A DNA stretch of 64,000 bases from an uncultured Lachnospiraceae bacterium (lineage in GTDB: Bacteria > Bacillota > Clostridia > Lachnospirales > Lachnospiraceae), in assembly GCA_944383265.1 (NCBI GenBank), contig CALWOX010000001.1:372001-436000 (forward strand), in the 5' to 3' direction. The position numbers and the translations under genes were made by a program. Position 1 is the first letter of the stretch; each line of letters begins with the position of its first letter. The notes below the pieces were generated by a model. That model was given only the letters and a program-made list of their open reading frames with translations. It ran no database searches and was not told the DNA's origin. Positions 1-7,869 of this stretch are shown here, in pieces.

Positions 1-1
1 T

Positions 2-1036
2 GATGTGCATACTGTATTCGGAGGTTCAAGGCCAAGAAGGGAAAATATGATACTTGGTCACGAGGGGCTTGCGGAGGTGGTCGAGACAGGCAGCGAGGTC
101 AGAGACTTTAAGAAAGGGGAGCTTGTCGCCGTATCCGCAGTCATGCCGGATATACCGGGAGGTACCGGGCACGAGGGCTTTCCGTTTTCGGGAGGAAAGC
201 TCGGCAGGAACATGGACGGACTTTTTGCGGAGCTTTTCAAGGTTCCTGATGCGGATATGAATCTTGCAAAGATTCCGGAGGGCTTGAGCCCTGAGGCTGC
301 TCTTATGAGCGTCGACGTAATGACTACAGGCTTTAGCGCCGCTGAATATGCGGACATAAGAAGAGATGATACGGTCATAGTAATGGGAACAGGCCCCATA
401 GGCCTTATGGCTATAGCCGCGGCTAAAAGGTTTGGAGCCGGTCCTGTCATTGCAATGGGCTCTGAAAAAAGAGAAGAGTGCATTAGGCTTTCACGCGAAT
501 ATGGGGCGGACATGTATATCTCTTACAGAAGCGGAGATATTATCTTTGATAACGGAAGAGTCTCGGAAAAATATGCACCACTCGGAAAGGCCTATGAGAT
601 GGCGAGTGCGGCAAATTCTCTCGGCTCCCCTGCAGTATCAAGGATATTTGAGCTTACAGGGAGCAGGGGAGCGGAGCGCATCCTTATATGCGGAGGAGGA
701 AAAAGATCCCTTATGAGCGCTTGCGACATGGCCTCTTACGGCACGGGAACAGTGGTAAATGCAGCCTATATAGAGGGAACTGAAAATCCTGAGCTTCCGC
801 TCTTCTCTCTTGGAAAGGGTATGGCCGGAAAGACCTTTAAATTTATATACTGCAAGGGAGGAAGAGCACGCATCGAGGAGATGATGAAAATTGCGGGCAA
901 GAGGGGTGAAAGTGAGACCCTTGATCCTGCTCCCCTTGTGACCCACAGGCTTAAGGGCTTTGAAAACATACCTGCGGCCCTTGAGATGATGAGAGAAAAG
1001 CCTGCAGGGCTTATAAAGGTGATGGTGGAGATATAA
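2..1036 (+). CDS. Zinc-dependent secondary alcohol dehydrogenase, brockii type (5'-truncated by window)
   Basis: This is a medium-chain zinc alcohol dehydrogenase that interconverts secondary alcohols and ketones with a nicotinamide cofactor. The open frame enters from the window edge, starting at an Asp-Val-His that fits the family's SDxHTVF segment, so the catalytic Cys lies upstream. Visible matches to the Thermoanaerobacter brockii type are GHEG (zinc His and Glu), the VDVMTTGF segment with the zinc Asp, the GTGPIG nucleotide loop and a GLIKVMVEI end. At the family's NADP 2'-phosphate site (Gly-Ser-Arg and a Tyr) this protein has GSE and keeps a Tyr, so the Arg is lost and NAD use is possible. 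There is an insertion of roughly 30 residues after ISYRSGD compared with the family as I recall it. A terminator follows, so it is probably not co-transcribed with the PTS genes downstream. Confidence 0.85.
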   Translation, partial: DVHTVFGGSRPRRENMILGHEGLAEVVETGSEVRDFKKGELVAVSAVMPDIPGGTGHEGFPFSGGKLGRNMDGLFAELFKVPDADMNLAKIPEGLSPEAALMSVDVMTTGFSAAEYADIRRDDTVIVMGTGPIGLMAIAAAKRFGAGPVIAMGSEKREECIRLSREYGADMYISYRSGDIIFDNGRVSEKYAPLGKAYEMASAANSLGSPAVSRIFELTGSRGAERILICGGGKRSLMSACDMASYGTGTVVNAAYIEGTENPELPLFSLGKGMAGKTFKFIYCKGGRARIEEMMKIAGKRGESETLDPAPLVTHRLKGFENIPAALEMMREKPAGLIKVMVEI

Positions 1037-1083
1037 ATTTTTAACAGTGATATTTCTGCTGTAATTCGTTTATAATTTATGAG

Positions 1084-1135
1084 AAAAGCATTTCAATTTT
1101 AAAAACGTCAAGTTCTTAAAATGAAGTGCTTTTTA
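1084..1135 (+). terminator. Intrinsic terminator after the alcohol dehydrogenase
   Basis: AAAAGCA plus TTCA and TTTTAA in the left arm pair with TTAAAATGAA and TGCTTTT in the right arm, giving a long stem with one mismatch and one bulge around a loop of about 13 nt. A U-rich run (TTTTTATTTATAT) follows directly. Confidence 0.7.
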
Positions 1136-1207
1136 TTTATATAAAATACATAAAAAGCGTTCAAAAAAGTCCGGAATATTGTGGACATATAATAAAAACC
1201 TGAAATA

Positions 1208-1246
1208 TTCAGTTTCTTTATCAGCATTGATATAATCTCGATAAAG
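1208..1246 (+). promoter_or_regulatory. Promoter of the PTS operon with a dyad around the -10 box
   Basis: An extended -10 box, TGATATAAT (TATAAT at 1231-1236), lies 45 nt upstream of the regulator gene, with a weak -35 (TTCAGT, 1208-1213) at 17-bp spacing. CTTTATC (1216-1222) and GATAAAG (1240-1246) form a perfect 7-bp inverted repeat flanking the -10 box. A protein bound there would occlude RNA polymerase, so it is a candidate operator. Another TATAAT lies at 1188-1193 without a recognisable -35. The rest of the 1037-1280 gap holds the preceding terminator and no gene. Confidence 0.5.
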
Positions 1247-1280
1247 GAACTCCTTAATGTAATGCTCAAAAGGAGGGAAA

Positions 1281-3206
1281 ATGAACAGGAGGCAAATACT
1301 ATTTCTTAAAGAATTACTGGATAAGGACGATTATGCTCCCCTGTCGGAGTATTCCGAAAAGCTTAAGGTATCTGAGAAAACCCTGAGGAGAGATATAGAT
1401 GAGATAAATACATATCTTTCTTCGACAGGAAAAAATGTAAAAAAGAAAAGCGGAGTAGGGGTAAGGCTTAAAGTAAGCAGAGAAGAGAGAGAAAAGCTTA
1501 TAAACAATCTTTCACTTATGAATTTTCTTGAAAGGAATTCAAAAAGCATTATAAAGGAGAGAGACTCAAGAAAGATAGATATAGCATTCAATCTTTTGCT
1601 TTATTCCGATGAATATACGTCGCTTTCAGAGCTTTCATATAAATACTATACGAGCAAAAGCAGCATATCGGCTGACTTAAAAGGCGTTGAAAAGCTCATT
1701 GAAAGGCATGGGCTTACGCTTTTAAAGGACAGCAGGGGAACAAAGGTAAGAGGAGAAGAGGCTGATATAAGGAATGCCCTGGCCGAGATACTTTCATACA
1801 TACTTGACTTCAATGTAAACAGGGCTGCAACAGGGAAAAACTCAATGGTATCCGACAGCTTTATATCCGAGACCTTAAGCACCATACTCGATATCTTCAA
1901 AGAGCGTGATATTACGTTTGTGGAGAGGATAATGAGATGGACGGAGACGGAATTGGGACAAAGCTTTGATGAGCAAGAATTTATGGATTTCTCTCTGTTT
2001 TTGCTTATCGGTATATACAGATTAAAAATGGGCATATTCATTCCCGACACATATGATCCTCAAAGAGTGTGCAATGTGCATTTAAAAGCGGACAGAAATA
2101 TAAGACTGAACGACACTGTAACAAAGATACGAAAGAAGATCGAGGAGGAATACAGTCTTGAGCTACCCTCTTCTGAGGAAAAAAATATTTATTTGAAGAT
2201 GGCATCCGGAAGGCTTGCCCATCTGGTTATTGAAAAGGAAAAAGGCGGCAGCCAATACGGCAGCCTGGAGGAAGAAAAGGAGGAACTTTTCAGTGAGGAC
2301 TTTATTGATGCTTTCTCTACCATAACAGGAATCGGATTAAGGGGAAAGGATGACTTTTGTAAAAATATAAGGCTTCATATAAGACTTATGCTGGAGAGGG
2401 CAAAGACAAATAATCCGGCTGTAAACCCGATACTTGAAATGATGGGCAATGATTATACGGGAACCCTTAATGTGTGCAGGATAATATGTGAGATACTGAG
2501 TCAGAAGCTTGGGCTTCCGAATATAACCTTGGATGAAATATGCTTTTTGATGTTTTACATTCAGGGCGAGATCATAAGCGTGGAGGAAAAGGCAAACGTC
2601 CTTTTGATCTCAGACTTGTCGAGAAGCATAACGCTGCTGATAAAGAGAAGGCTTGTGCAGAGATTTCCCGGATGGCAGATAAAGGAAATATATGCTGACG
2701 AACTCAAGGAGATAAATAATGGAAGCTATGACTTTGCGGTGTCAACCGTATTGGATGAGAACATAGGGAAAGAGCTTCCGTATGTCTATATATCCCCTTT
2801 AATTGACGACAGTGATCTTAAAAATATTCAAGAGCTTTTTTGGAGGGTAAGGACTGATGCGGACATATTTCTCCGAGAACTCATACGCACTATAAGAGAT
2901 TTAAACGATGTCGGGTGCCGTATAAAGACGATTTCAAAGTCCGATGAAGAATACAAGGACAGGATAGTCTCAATAGAAGCTCTGAAGGATATAGAGTATA
3001 TATACGAAAAAAATGACGGGATAAACGAATGCATTATAGAGACCTGTGATGAGGGAAACAACATCTTCAGAATAATTTTTAGTATGTCTGACTGGGATTT
3101 TATGCTTTTTGCGACGAAGCTTCTGTACCTTACAGATAATTGCCCTACTGAGGTGATAGCCGGTTTCGCAAGGTACCTGACGACAGAAGGAGGGGGCAAT
3201 GTTTAA
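1281..3206 (+). CDS. PRD-containing PTS-linked transcriptional regulator (BglG/MtlR/LicR type)
   Basis: This is a modular activator or antiterminator family protein of 641 residues, expected to control the PTS operon that it heads. It begins with an HTH_11 domain (RRQILFLKELL, then SEKTLRRDIDEIN) followed by a second Mga-like HTH (about 95-150). Two PRD-like helical domains follow (about 185-310 and 330-430). The second contains LHIRLMLERA and NPILEMM, the PRD histidine environment. An EIIB-Gat-like fold begins near 435 (NVLLISDLSRSITLL). The usual phospho-cysteine of this P-loop is absent here, as is the PRD histidine expected around LLIGIYRLK, so regulation by phosphorylation may be altered. 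The ATG has an AAAGGAGGG Shine-Dalgarno. Its end overlaps the EIIA start by 8 bp, showing translational coupling. Confidence 0.85.
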   Translation: MNRRQILFLKELLDKDDYAPLSEYSEKLKVSEKTLRRDIDEINTYLSSTGKNVKKKSGVGVRLKVSREEREKLINNLSLMNFLERNSKSIIKERDSRKIDIAFNLLLYSDEYTSLSELSYKYYTSKSSISADLKGVEKLIERHGLTLLKDSRGTKVRGEEADIRNALAEILSYILDFNVNRAATGKNSMVSDSFISETLSTILDIFKERDITFVERIMRWTETELGQSFDEQEFMDFSLFLLIGIYRLKMGIFIPDTYDPQRVCNVHLKADRNIRLNDTVTKIRKKIEEEYSLELPSSEEKNIYLKMASGRLAHLVIEKEKGGSQYGSLEEEKEELFSEDFIDAFSTITGIGLRGKDDFCKNIRLHIRLMLERAKTNNPAVNPILEMMGNDYTGTLNVCRIICEILSQKLGLPNITLDEICFLMFYIQGEIISVEEKANVLLISDLSRSITLLIKRRLVQRFPGWQIKEIYADELKEINNGSYDFAVSTVLDENIGKELPYVYISPLIDDSDLKNIQELFWRVRTDADIFLRELIRTIRDLNDVGCRIKTISKSDEEYKDRIVSIEALKDIEYIYEKNDGINECIIETCDEGNNIFRIIFSMSDWDFMLFATKLLYLTDNCPTEVIAGFARYLTTEGGGNV

Positions 3207-3621
3207 GATAATTCTATTTACCCACGGAGGCCTTGCGGCGGGTATGCTTGATACCTCAAGGCTCATTATGGGGGAGCAGGAGGCTGTTGAGAGCTATTCT
3301 GTTGAGGAGGGCTGCAATATAGAAGAACTCAAGGAAATCGTGAAAAGCTCGATAAAAAGTTCCGAAAAAAATAATGAGGAGGTGCTTGTCCTTACTGACC
3401 TGATGTTCGGAACTCCGTTTAATATCACAGTACAGCTTCAGGATGAATGCAGCTTCAACCACATCACAGGGGTGAACCTGCCGCTGCTTTTGGAGGCATT
3501 GAACAGGCGGACAGACTCCGACCTTAAAACTGCTATGGACGGCCTTTTGGATACCGCAAGACAGTGCATGAGGGATTGCAGCCTGCTTTTGGAGCATTCC
3601 CAAGCCGAGACATCAGCTTAA
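3199..3621 (+). CDS. PTS mannose/fructose-family EIIA component
   Basis: This is the cytoplasmic EIIA phosphocarrier of a mannose-class phosphotransferase system, which passes phosphate from HPr to EIIB. It is 140 residues, the usual size for a free-standing EIIA(Man). The phosphorylation site is His9 in LFTHGGLAAGML, and TDLMFGTPFN is the conserved second loop (normally TDLFGGSPFN). It overlaps the regulator gene by 8 bp and has its own GGAGG ribosome site inside that gene's end. Confidence 0.93.
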   Translation: MFKIILFTHGGLAAGMLDTSRLIMGEQEAVESYSVEEGCNIEELKEIVKSSIKSSEKNNEEVLVLTDLMFGTPFNITVQLQDECSFNHITGVNLPLLLEALNRRTDSDLKTAMDGLLDTARQCMRDCSLLLEHSQAETSA

Positions 3622-3668
3622 TGATCTCAGGACTGACCTATCAAAAATAATCAGAGGGAGAGACAAAG

Positions 3669-4145
3669 ATGAAAAATATACTTCTTACAAGAATAGATGA
3701 CAGACTCATACACGGACAGGTGGTTACCGCATGGATCAAGCAGTACCCCATAAATAAAATACTCATAATAGATGATGAGCTGTCCAAAAACAAGCTTATG
3801 GAAAGGATTTATAAGGCGGCTGCGCCCATAGGGATAGAGGTGATAATAAAGACCCTTGAGGACGCAAAGAACTTTCTTAAGGACGATCCCGATCCGGGCG
3901 AGAATGTAATGATCCTTGTCAAGGTCCCGGAGCTCATAGAAGAGCTTTTAGGATCAGGCATACCTATAGAAAAGGTCATCCTGGGAGGAATGGGAGCAAA
4001 GAAGGGCAGAAAGACCTTTAATAGGAATATTTCCGCAAGCGATGAGGAAATAGAAAGCTTTAAAAGGATCATGGACAAGGGGACGGAGATGGTATATCAG
4101 CTCGTTCCCGGGGACAAGGCTGTAAACGTGAGGAATTTGCTTTAA
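3669..4145 (+). CDS. PTS mannose/fructose/sorbose-family EIIB component
   Basis: This 158-residue cytoplasmic EIIB accepts phosphate from EIIA and phosphorylates the incoming sugar at the membrane EIIC/EIID complex. RIDDRLIHGQVVTAW carries the phospho-histidine at residue 15, and the length and the LVPGDKAVNVRNLL end match free-standing EIIB(Man/Sor). It lies 47 nt after EIIA and 21 nt before the M24 peptidase gene, in one operon. The sugar specificity cannot be read from the sequence. Confidence 0.95.
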   Translation: MKNILLTRIDDRLIHGQVVTAWIKQYPINKILIIDDELSKNKLMERIYKAAAPIGIEVIIKTLEDAKNFLKDDPDPGENVMILVKVPELIEELLGSGIPIEKVILGGMGAKKGRKTFNRNISASDEEIESFKRIMDKGTEMVYQLVPGDKAVNVRNLL

Positions 4146-4166
4146 GGAAAAGACAGGAGGAAAAAC

Positions 4167-5399
4167 GTGGAAGAAAAAGAGTATTTAAAATCATTTACCA
4201 AGGAAGAATATTTGTCACATGTCAAAAAAATGCAGGACTGTATGAAAGAATGTGATATCGATATGCTGCTGCTGTCCTCGCCTGAAAATATATTTTATAC
4301 GACAGGCTATCGTTCTTGGTATACCTCAAGCCTGTTCAGGCCTGTATTTGTCTTTTTGCCGAAGAAAGGTGAACCTGCAATATATTTAAGGATACTTGAG
4401 AAAACAACAGTAGAGAACACAAGCTACTGCAGAAATATATATTGCTCAGGCTCGGCAGAGAGAAAATTAAAGGATCTGAATGCAAAAGATTCAGAGGACG
4501 CATTGAGGCAATTCATAAGCTCTCTTGATTATAAGGTAAACAAAATAGGCATTGAGGCAGGTGACGGTCAACACTACTTTTGGTCACTGAATATATTGAA
4601 GGATTTAATTGACAGCTTTAGGGGCAAAGTGGAATTTGTTGACGGAACAGTTCCTGTTCAAAGAGCAAGAATGATAAAGACGAAATGGGAAGCGGAAAAA
4701 ATCAGGACTGCAGGTTACGTGACAGAAAGGGCAATAGTTGATACCTTCAGTAGTATCAGAGCGGGAATAACCACAGAAAAGGAAATTGCTCGTGGAATTG
4801 CTTCAAGGATGACAGCAAACGGTGTGGATAAAATATCTTATCTGACAGTAAACTCCGGTAAGGATAAATATCATACATTTAACAGCTATGCGACAGACAG
4901 GATCGTAGAGCAGGGGGATATTGTTCTTGTTGATATAAGCGGGCATATTGACGGATATGCTTCCGACTTGACAAGAGTAATGTATTTAGGGAAAAAACCT
5001 CCGTCAGAATATGCGGAAATGGCGCATATCGCCCGTGAGTGTGTACATGCAGGCTTTAAAATGCTTAAGCCGGGGATAAAGATATCAGAAATGAGCGATG
5101 CTGTTGAGAACTATTTGAGAAATGCAAAATATGGAAAGGATGTTATCCATACAAGTGGACATTCTATCGGATTAAACGTAACAGAATTTCCTAATATAAC
5201 AGGCTCAGAGAATGAGATCATCAAGCCCGGAATGATTTTTGCCATAGAAAACGGAGTATATCCGTATGATGTTGAAAAAGGAGCTTCATCTATAAGTATA
5301 TCATTCAGAATGGAGGATGAGGCTATGGCTACGGAAAATGAGCCTGAGTGGCTTTCGGGTCCCGGAAAAGCATTGTATACCTACGAGGATTTCTTTTAA
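4167..5399 (+). CDS. M24-family metallopeptidase (Xaa-Pro dipeptidase / creatinase-like) inside a PTS operon
   Basis: This is a two-domain pita-bread metallohydrolase of 410 residues. The N-terminal creatinase-like domain (about 1-160) precedes the catalytic domain. The five expected metal ligands are present: Asp256 and Asp267 in VDISGHIDGYASDLTR, His332 in TSGHSIG, Glu361 in FAIENG and Glu383 in RMEDE. It has a GTG start with a GACAGGAGG ribosome site. Family members cleave Xaa-Pro dipeptides or related C-N bonds. Placement between EIIB and EIICD suggests, by inference only, that the imported compound carries an amino-acid or peptide part. No sugar-phosphate isomerase, deglycase or kinase accompanies it here. 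Confidence 0.88.
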   Translation: MEEKEYLKSFTKEEYLSHVKKMQDCMKECDIDMLLLSSPENIFYTTGYRSWYTSSLFRPVFVFLPKKGEPAIYLRILEKTTVENTSYCRNIYCSGSAERKLKDLNAKDSEDALRQFISSLDYKVNKIGIEAGDGQHYFWSLNILKDLIDSFRGKVEFVDGTVPVQRARMIKTKWEAEKIRTAGYVTERAIVDTFSSIRAGITTEKEIARGIASRMTANGVDKISYLTVNSGKDKYHTFNSYATDRIVEQGDIVLVDISGHIDGYASDLTRVMYLGKKPPSEYAEMAHIARECVHAGFKMLKPGIKISEMSDAVENYLRNAKYGKDVIHTSGHSIGLNVTEFPNITGSENEIIKPGMIFAIENGVYPYDVEKGASSISISFRMEDEAMATENEPEWLSGPGKALYTYEDFF

Positions 5400-5450
5400 A
5401 TAAAAATGCTCATAAAAATAAGCTTATAAAACAGGAAAGGGGTGTAACAT

Positions 5451-7067
5451 ATGATTTTTGTTAAAGCTTTATTGCTGGCAATCACTGCAAACCTGGCTTC
5501 AGGCAGAGTTTGGAGCCCGATTACATGGCCGTTTTGCTATCCGCTTATTAACGGAACGGTAGTTGGAATAATTCTGGGAGATCCTTTGCTCGGATTGACA
5601 GCAGGTGCTACAATCAATCTGGCATATATCGGTTGGATATCGGCAGGAGGAACTATGCCGTCAAATATAGGAATTGCAGGAGTATATGGAACTGCGATCA
5701 CGGTTTTGGCAAATGCTTCTCCCGAATTAGGAATAACGCTTGCCATACCTATAGGCTTGCTTGGAGTTTTGCTTTGGAATCTTCAGATGACCTTGAATGT
5801 GTTCTGGGTACACAGATTGGATGCAAATGCTGAGAAAGCCGAAATTAATAAAGTGTTTTTTAACGCATGGCTGTTCCCTCAGCTGACATGTCTTGTTATT
5901 AATGGCTTCCCGGCATTTATACTTATGGCGCTGGGAGGAGATTTCTTTACAGAAATGATGAATAGTATCCCTCAGTCTTTTGTAAATGCACTGAGCGTAA
6001 CAGGAGGTCTCTTACCTGCCCTTGGAGTTGCAATGCTTTTGAACTATCTTGGTAAAAAGAGCGTTATACCTTTCTTTGTGATTGGATTCTTTGCGGCAGG
6101 CTATTTGGGATTGGGAACAATGCCCATCGCTATTTTCGGAGCATGTATAGCGCTTCTCAGCTATTTCGGAAATAAAAATGAGCCGGAAGCAAATATAAAT
6201 GAAGCTGAGGAAGAAGACCCTGAAAATAAGGATAAAGCTGACTTGAAGATAAGATTGAAGAGATCGGACCTCATAAAGCACTGGTTGATAGGACTCGGAG
6301 CAGAGGTAGGCTATAATTATGAAAGAATGCAGGCATCAGGAAATATACTTGCCATGGTTCCTATAATAAAGAGGCTGTATACCAAGAAAGAAGACATTAG
6401 CGCAGCAATGAAAAGATACCTTGTATTTTTTAACACAGAGCCTTCGTTTATCGGAAACGTCATTCCCGGAATATGTGCGTCTCTTGAAGAGGAAAAAGCA
6501 AACGGAGCAGATATTTCTGATGAAATGATAAATGGAATAAGGACAGGACTGATGGGCCCTTTGGCAGGTGTCGGAGACAGCTTGGTAGGAGGAATTATTT
6601 ATCCTATTATGGTTTCTATAGGATGTGAGATGGCACTTGCGGGAAATTTCGGAGGACCGGTTTTATTCTTTGCGGTATTTACCGGAATAATGCTTGTTGT
6701 AGGATATAATCTTTACTTTATGGGATACAAAAAGGGAAGTCAGTCTATAATGTCGTTGCTCGGCGGTGGAGGAAATTCCATAGTAAGATTAACTGATTCA
6801 TTCGGAATATTAGGTCTTATGGTTATTGGAGCAATGGGAGCACAGAATGTCGTGGCATATGTACCTGCTGTAATTAATGTCGGACAAACTCAGGTGGTTA
6901 TGCAGTCGGTGCTTGACGGTATAGTTATAAAGCTTCTGCCGTTTGCTGTAATAATTGGAATATGGGCACTTCTGAGAAAGAAGATTTCCCCTGTTGTAAT
7001 AGTATTGATAGTAATGGTCGTGGGCATAATAGGATACTATCTGGGAATTCTGGGTATTGCGTCATAA
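5451..7067 (+). CDS. Fused PTS mannose-family EIIC-EIID membrane component
   Basis: This is the membrane permease half of the PTS, with EIIC and EIID joined in one 538-residue chain. Residues about 1-245 are EIIC-like: repeated hydrophobic segments, ITWPFCYPLINGTVVG near the start and AGATINLAYIGW. A charged linker (about 245-265, rich in Glu, Asp and Lys) leads into EIID from about 270: GYNYERMQASGN, FFNTEPSFIGNVIPGI and GLMGPLAGVGDSLVGG are EIID signatures. EIIC and EIID are normally separate genes of about 260 and 280 codons, so the length equals their sum. There is no internal stop or frameshift. A hairpin terminator follows the stop codon. Confidence 0.9.
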   Translation: MIFVKALLLAITANLASGRVWSPITWPFCYPLINGTVVGIILGDPLLGLTAGATINLAYIGWISAGGTMPSNIGIAGVYGTAITVLANASPELGITLAIPIGLLGVLLWNLQMTLNVFWVHRLDANAEKAEINKVFFNAWLFPQLTCLVINGFPAFILMALGGDFFTEMMNSIPQSFVNALSVTGGLLPALGVAMLLNYLGKKSVIPFFVIGFFAAGYLGLGTMPIAIFGACIALLSYFGNKNEPEANINEAEEEDPENKDKADLKIRLKRSDLIKHWLIGLGAEVGYNYERMQASGNILAMVPIIKRLYTKKEDISAAMKRYLVFFNTEPSFIGNVIPGICASLEEEKANGADISDEMINGIRTGLMGPLAGVGDSLVGGIIYPIMVSIGCEMALAGNFGGPVLFFAVFTGIMLVVGYNLYFMGYKKGSQSIMSLLGGGGNSIVRLTDSFGILGLMVIGAMGAQNVVAYVPAVINVGQTQVVMQSVLDGIVIKLLPFAVIIGIWALLRKKISPVVIVLIVMVVGIIGYYLGILGIAS

Positions 7068-7100
7068 AATTATAAAAAAATCAAATAAATAAAGTTATGT

Positions 7101-7128
7101 AAAGAGGGAGGAACGAAACTCCCTCTTT
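7101..7128 (+). terminator. Hairpin terminator after the PTS operon
   Basis: AAAGAGGGAG and CTCCCTCTTT form a perfect 10-bp stem around the loop GAACGAAA. The following U-run is short, so termination strength is uncertain. It separates the PTS operon from the toxin-antitoxin pair. Confidence 0.65.
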
Positions 7129-7166
7129 ATGATATTATCTGTCTTATATATAATTACTGTAAAATA

Positions 7167-7195
7167 TTGATATTGTAAATAAATTATGATACAAC
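7167..7195 (+). promoter_or_regulatory. Putative promoter of the toxin-antitoxin operon
   Basis: TTGATA (7167-7172) and TACAAC (7190-7195) are 17 bp apart, with a TG before the -10 box (extended -10). TTGTA (7173-7177) and TACAA (7190-7194) form an inverted repeat inside the promoter, a possible site for autoregulation by the antitoxin. This is typical for such operons but unproven here. Confidence 0.4.
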
Positions 7196-7219
7196 ACAAA
7201 TAAAAAGGAGGTGATCTAT

Positions 7220-7495
7220 ATGGCACAGACAAACATAAATATCCGCATGGATGCAGATTTGAAAAAACAGTTTGAAGCATTTTGCGAAGATATGGGTATG
7301 TCTATGACAACGGCCTTTAATATATTTGCAAAAAAAACGGTAAGAGAATACAGAATACCATTTGAGATAGGAGCGGAAAAACCAAATGCGGATACCCTCT
7401 CAGCAATTAAAGAGGTTGAAATGATGAAAAAGGATCCGTCATTAGGAAAATCTTATAACAGTGTTAATGACATGATGGAGGATCTTCTTGGATGA
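7220..7495 (+). CDS. dinJ: RelB/DinJ-family antitoxin
   Basis: This is a 91-residue antitoxin with an N-terminal ribbon-helix-helix DNA-binding domain (TNINIRMDADLKKQFEAFC, then MGMSMTTAFNIFAKKTV) and a C-terminal toxin-binding tail. It is expected to neutralise the downstream YafQ-like RNase and repress the operon. The ATG at 7220 is chosen over an in-frame GTG at 7211 because a full AAGGAGGTGAT Shine-Dalgarno covers that GTG. Its stop overlaps the toxin start as ATGA (7492-7495), so the two are translationally coupled. Confidence 0.9.
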   Translation: MAQTNINIRMDADLKKQFEAFCEDMGMSMTTAFNIFAKKTVREYRIPFEIGAEKPNADTLSAIKEVEMMKKDPSLGKSYNSVNDMMEDLLG

Positions 7496-7770
7496 TATTG
7501 TATAAAATAAAGCCGACCACGCGATTTCAAAAGGACTTGAAGCTGCTTCAAAAAAGAGGATATGATTTGAGTCTGCTTACAGGAATTATAGAAAAACTTG
7601 CTAATGGCGAGACTCTTCCTCCCAAAAACAGGGATCATTTTTTGTCAGGACAATATAAAGGATGCAGAGAGTGTCACATAACACCTGATTGGCTTTTAAT
7701 ATATGAGATATCCGAGAAAGAGTTGTATCTTTATTTGACAAGAACGGGCAGTCATAGTGATTTATTCTGA
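7492..7770 (+). CDS. yafQ: YafQ-family mRNA interferase toxin
   Basis: This 92-residue RelE-superfamily endoribonuclease is expected to cleave mRNA on the ribosome when the antitoxin is lost. The residues that line the E. coli YafQ active site are conserved in order: His49 (RDHFL), His62, Asp66 and Trp67 (CHITPDWLLIY), His88 and Phe92 (TGSHSDLF). It overlaps the antitoxin stop by 4 nt. The active-site set is complete, so the toxin should be functional. Confidence 0.92.
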   Translation: MILYKIKPTTRFQKDLKLLQKRGYDLSLLTGIIEKLANGETLPPKNRDHFLSGQYKGCRECHITPDWLLIYEISEKELYLYLTRTGSHSDLF

Positions 7771-7773
7771 AAC

Positions 7774-7802
7774 TTGTAAAAATCCCTCCATACAGTTATA
7801 AT
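7774..7802 (+). promoter_or_regulatory. Promoter of the first surface-glycan operon
   Basis: TTGTAA (7774-7779) and TATAAT (7797-7802) are separated by exactly 17 bp. The same GAAACTTGTAA string forms the -35 region of the promoter at 22,157. A start near 7,809 gives a leader of about 60 nt. Confidence 0.6.
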
Positions 7803-7830
7803 GCTATGAGTAAATAAAATCAGGCGCTAT

Positions 7831-7861
7831 CCTGCCCTCGGGCGGGAGCCGCCGAAGGCGG
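7831..7861 (+). promoter_or_regulatory. Two tandem GC-rich leader hairpins covering the ribosome site
   Basis: The first hairpin is 7831-7846 (6-bp stem with one G-U pair, loop CTCG). The second is CCGCC-GAA-GGCGG (7849-7861). The only ribosome-binding-like bases before the ATG at 7870 (AAGGCGG) are buried in the second stem. The structure could lower or regulate translation of the first glycan gene. It is strikingly GC-rich for its surroundings. Confidence 0.5.
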
Positions 7862-7869
7862 ACAGACAA

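Noticed and set aside
58-513. Minus-strand open frame opposite the alcohol dehydrogenase
   Set aside because: Antisense of clear ADH motifs; low-complexity Ser/Pro-rich product with no motif.
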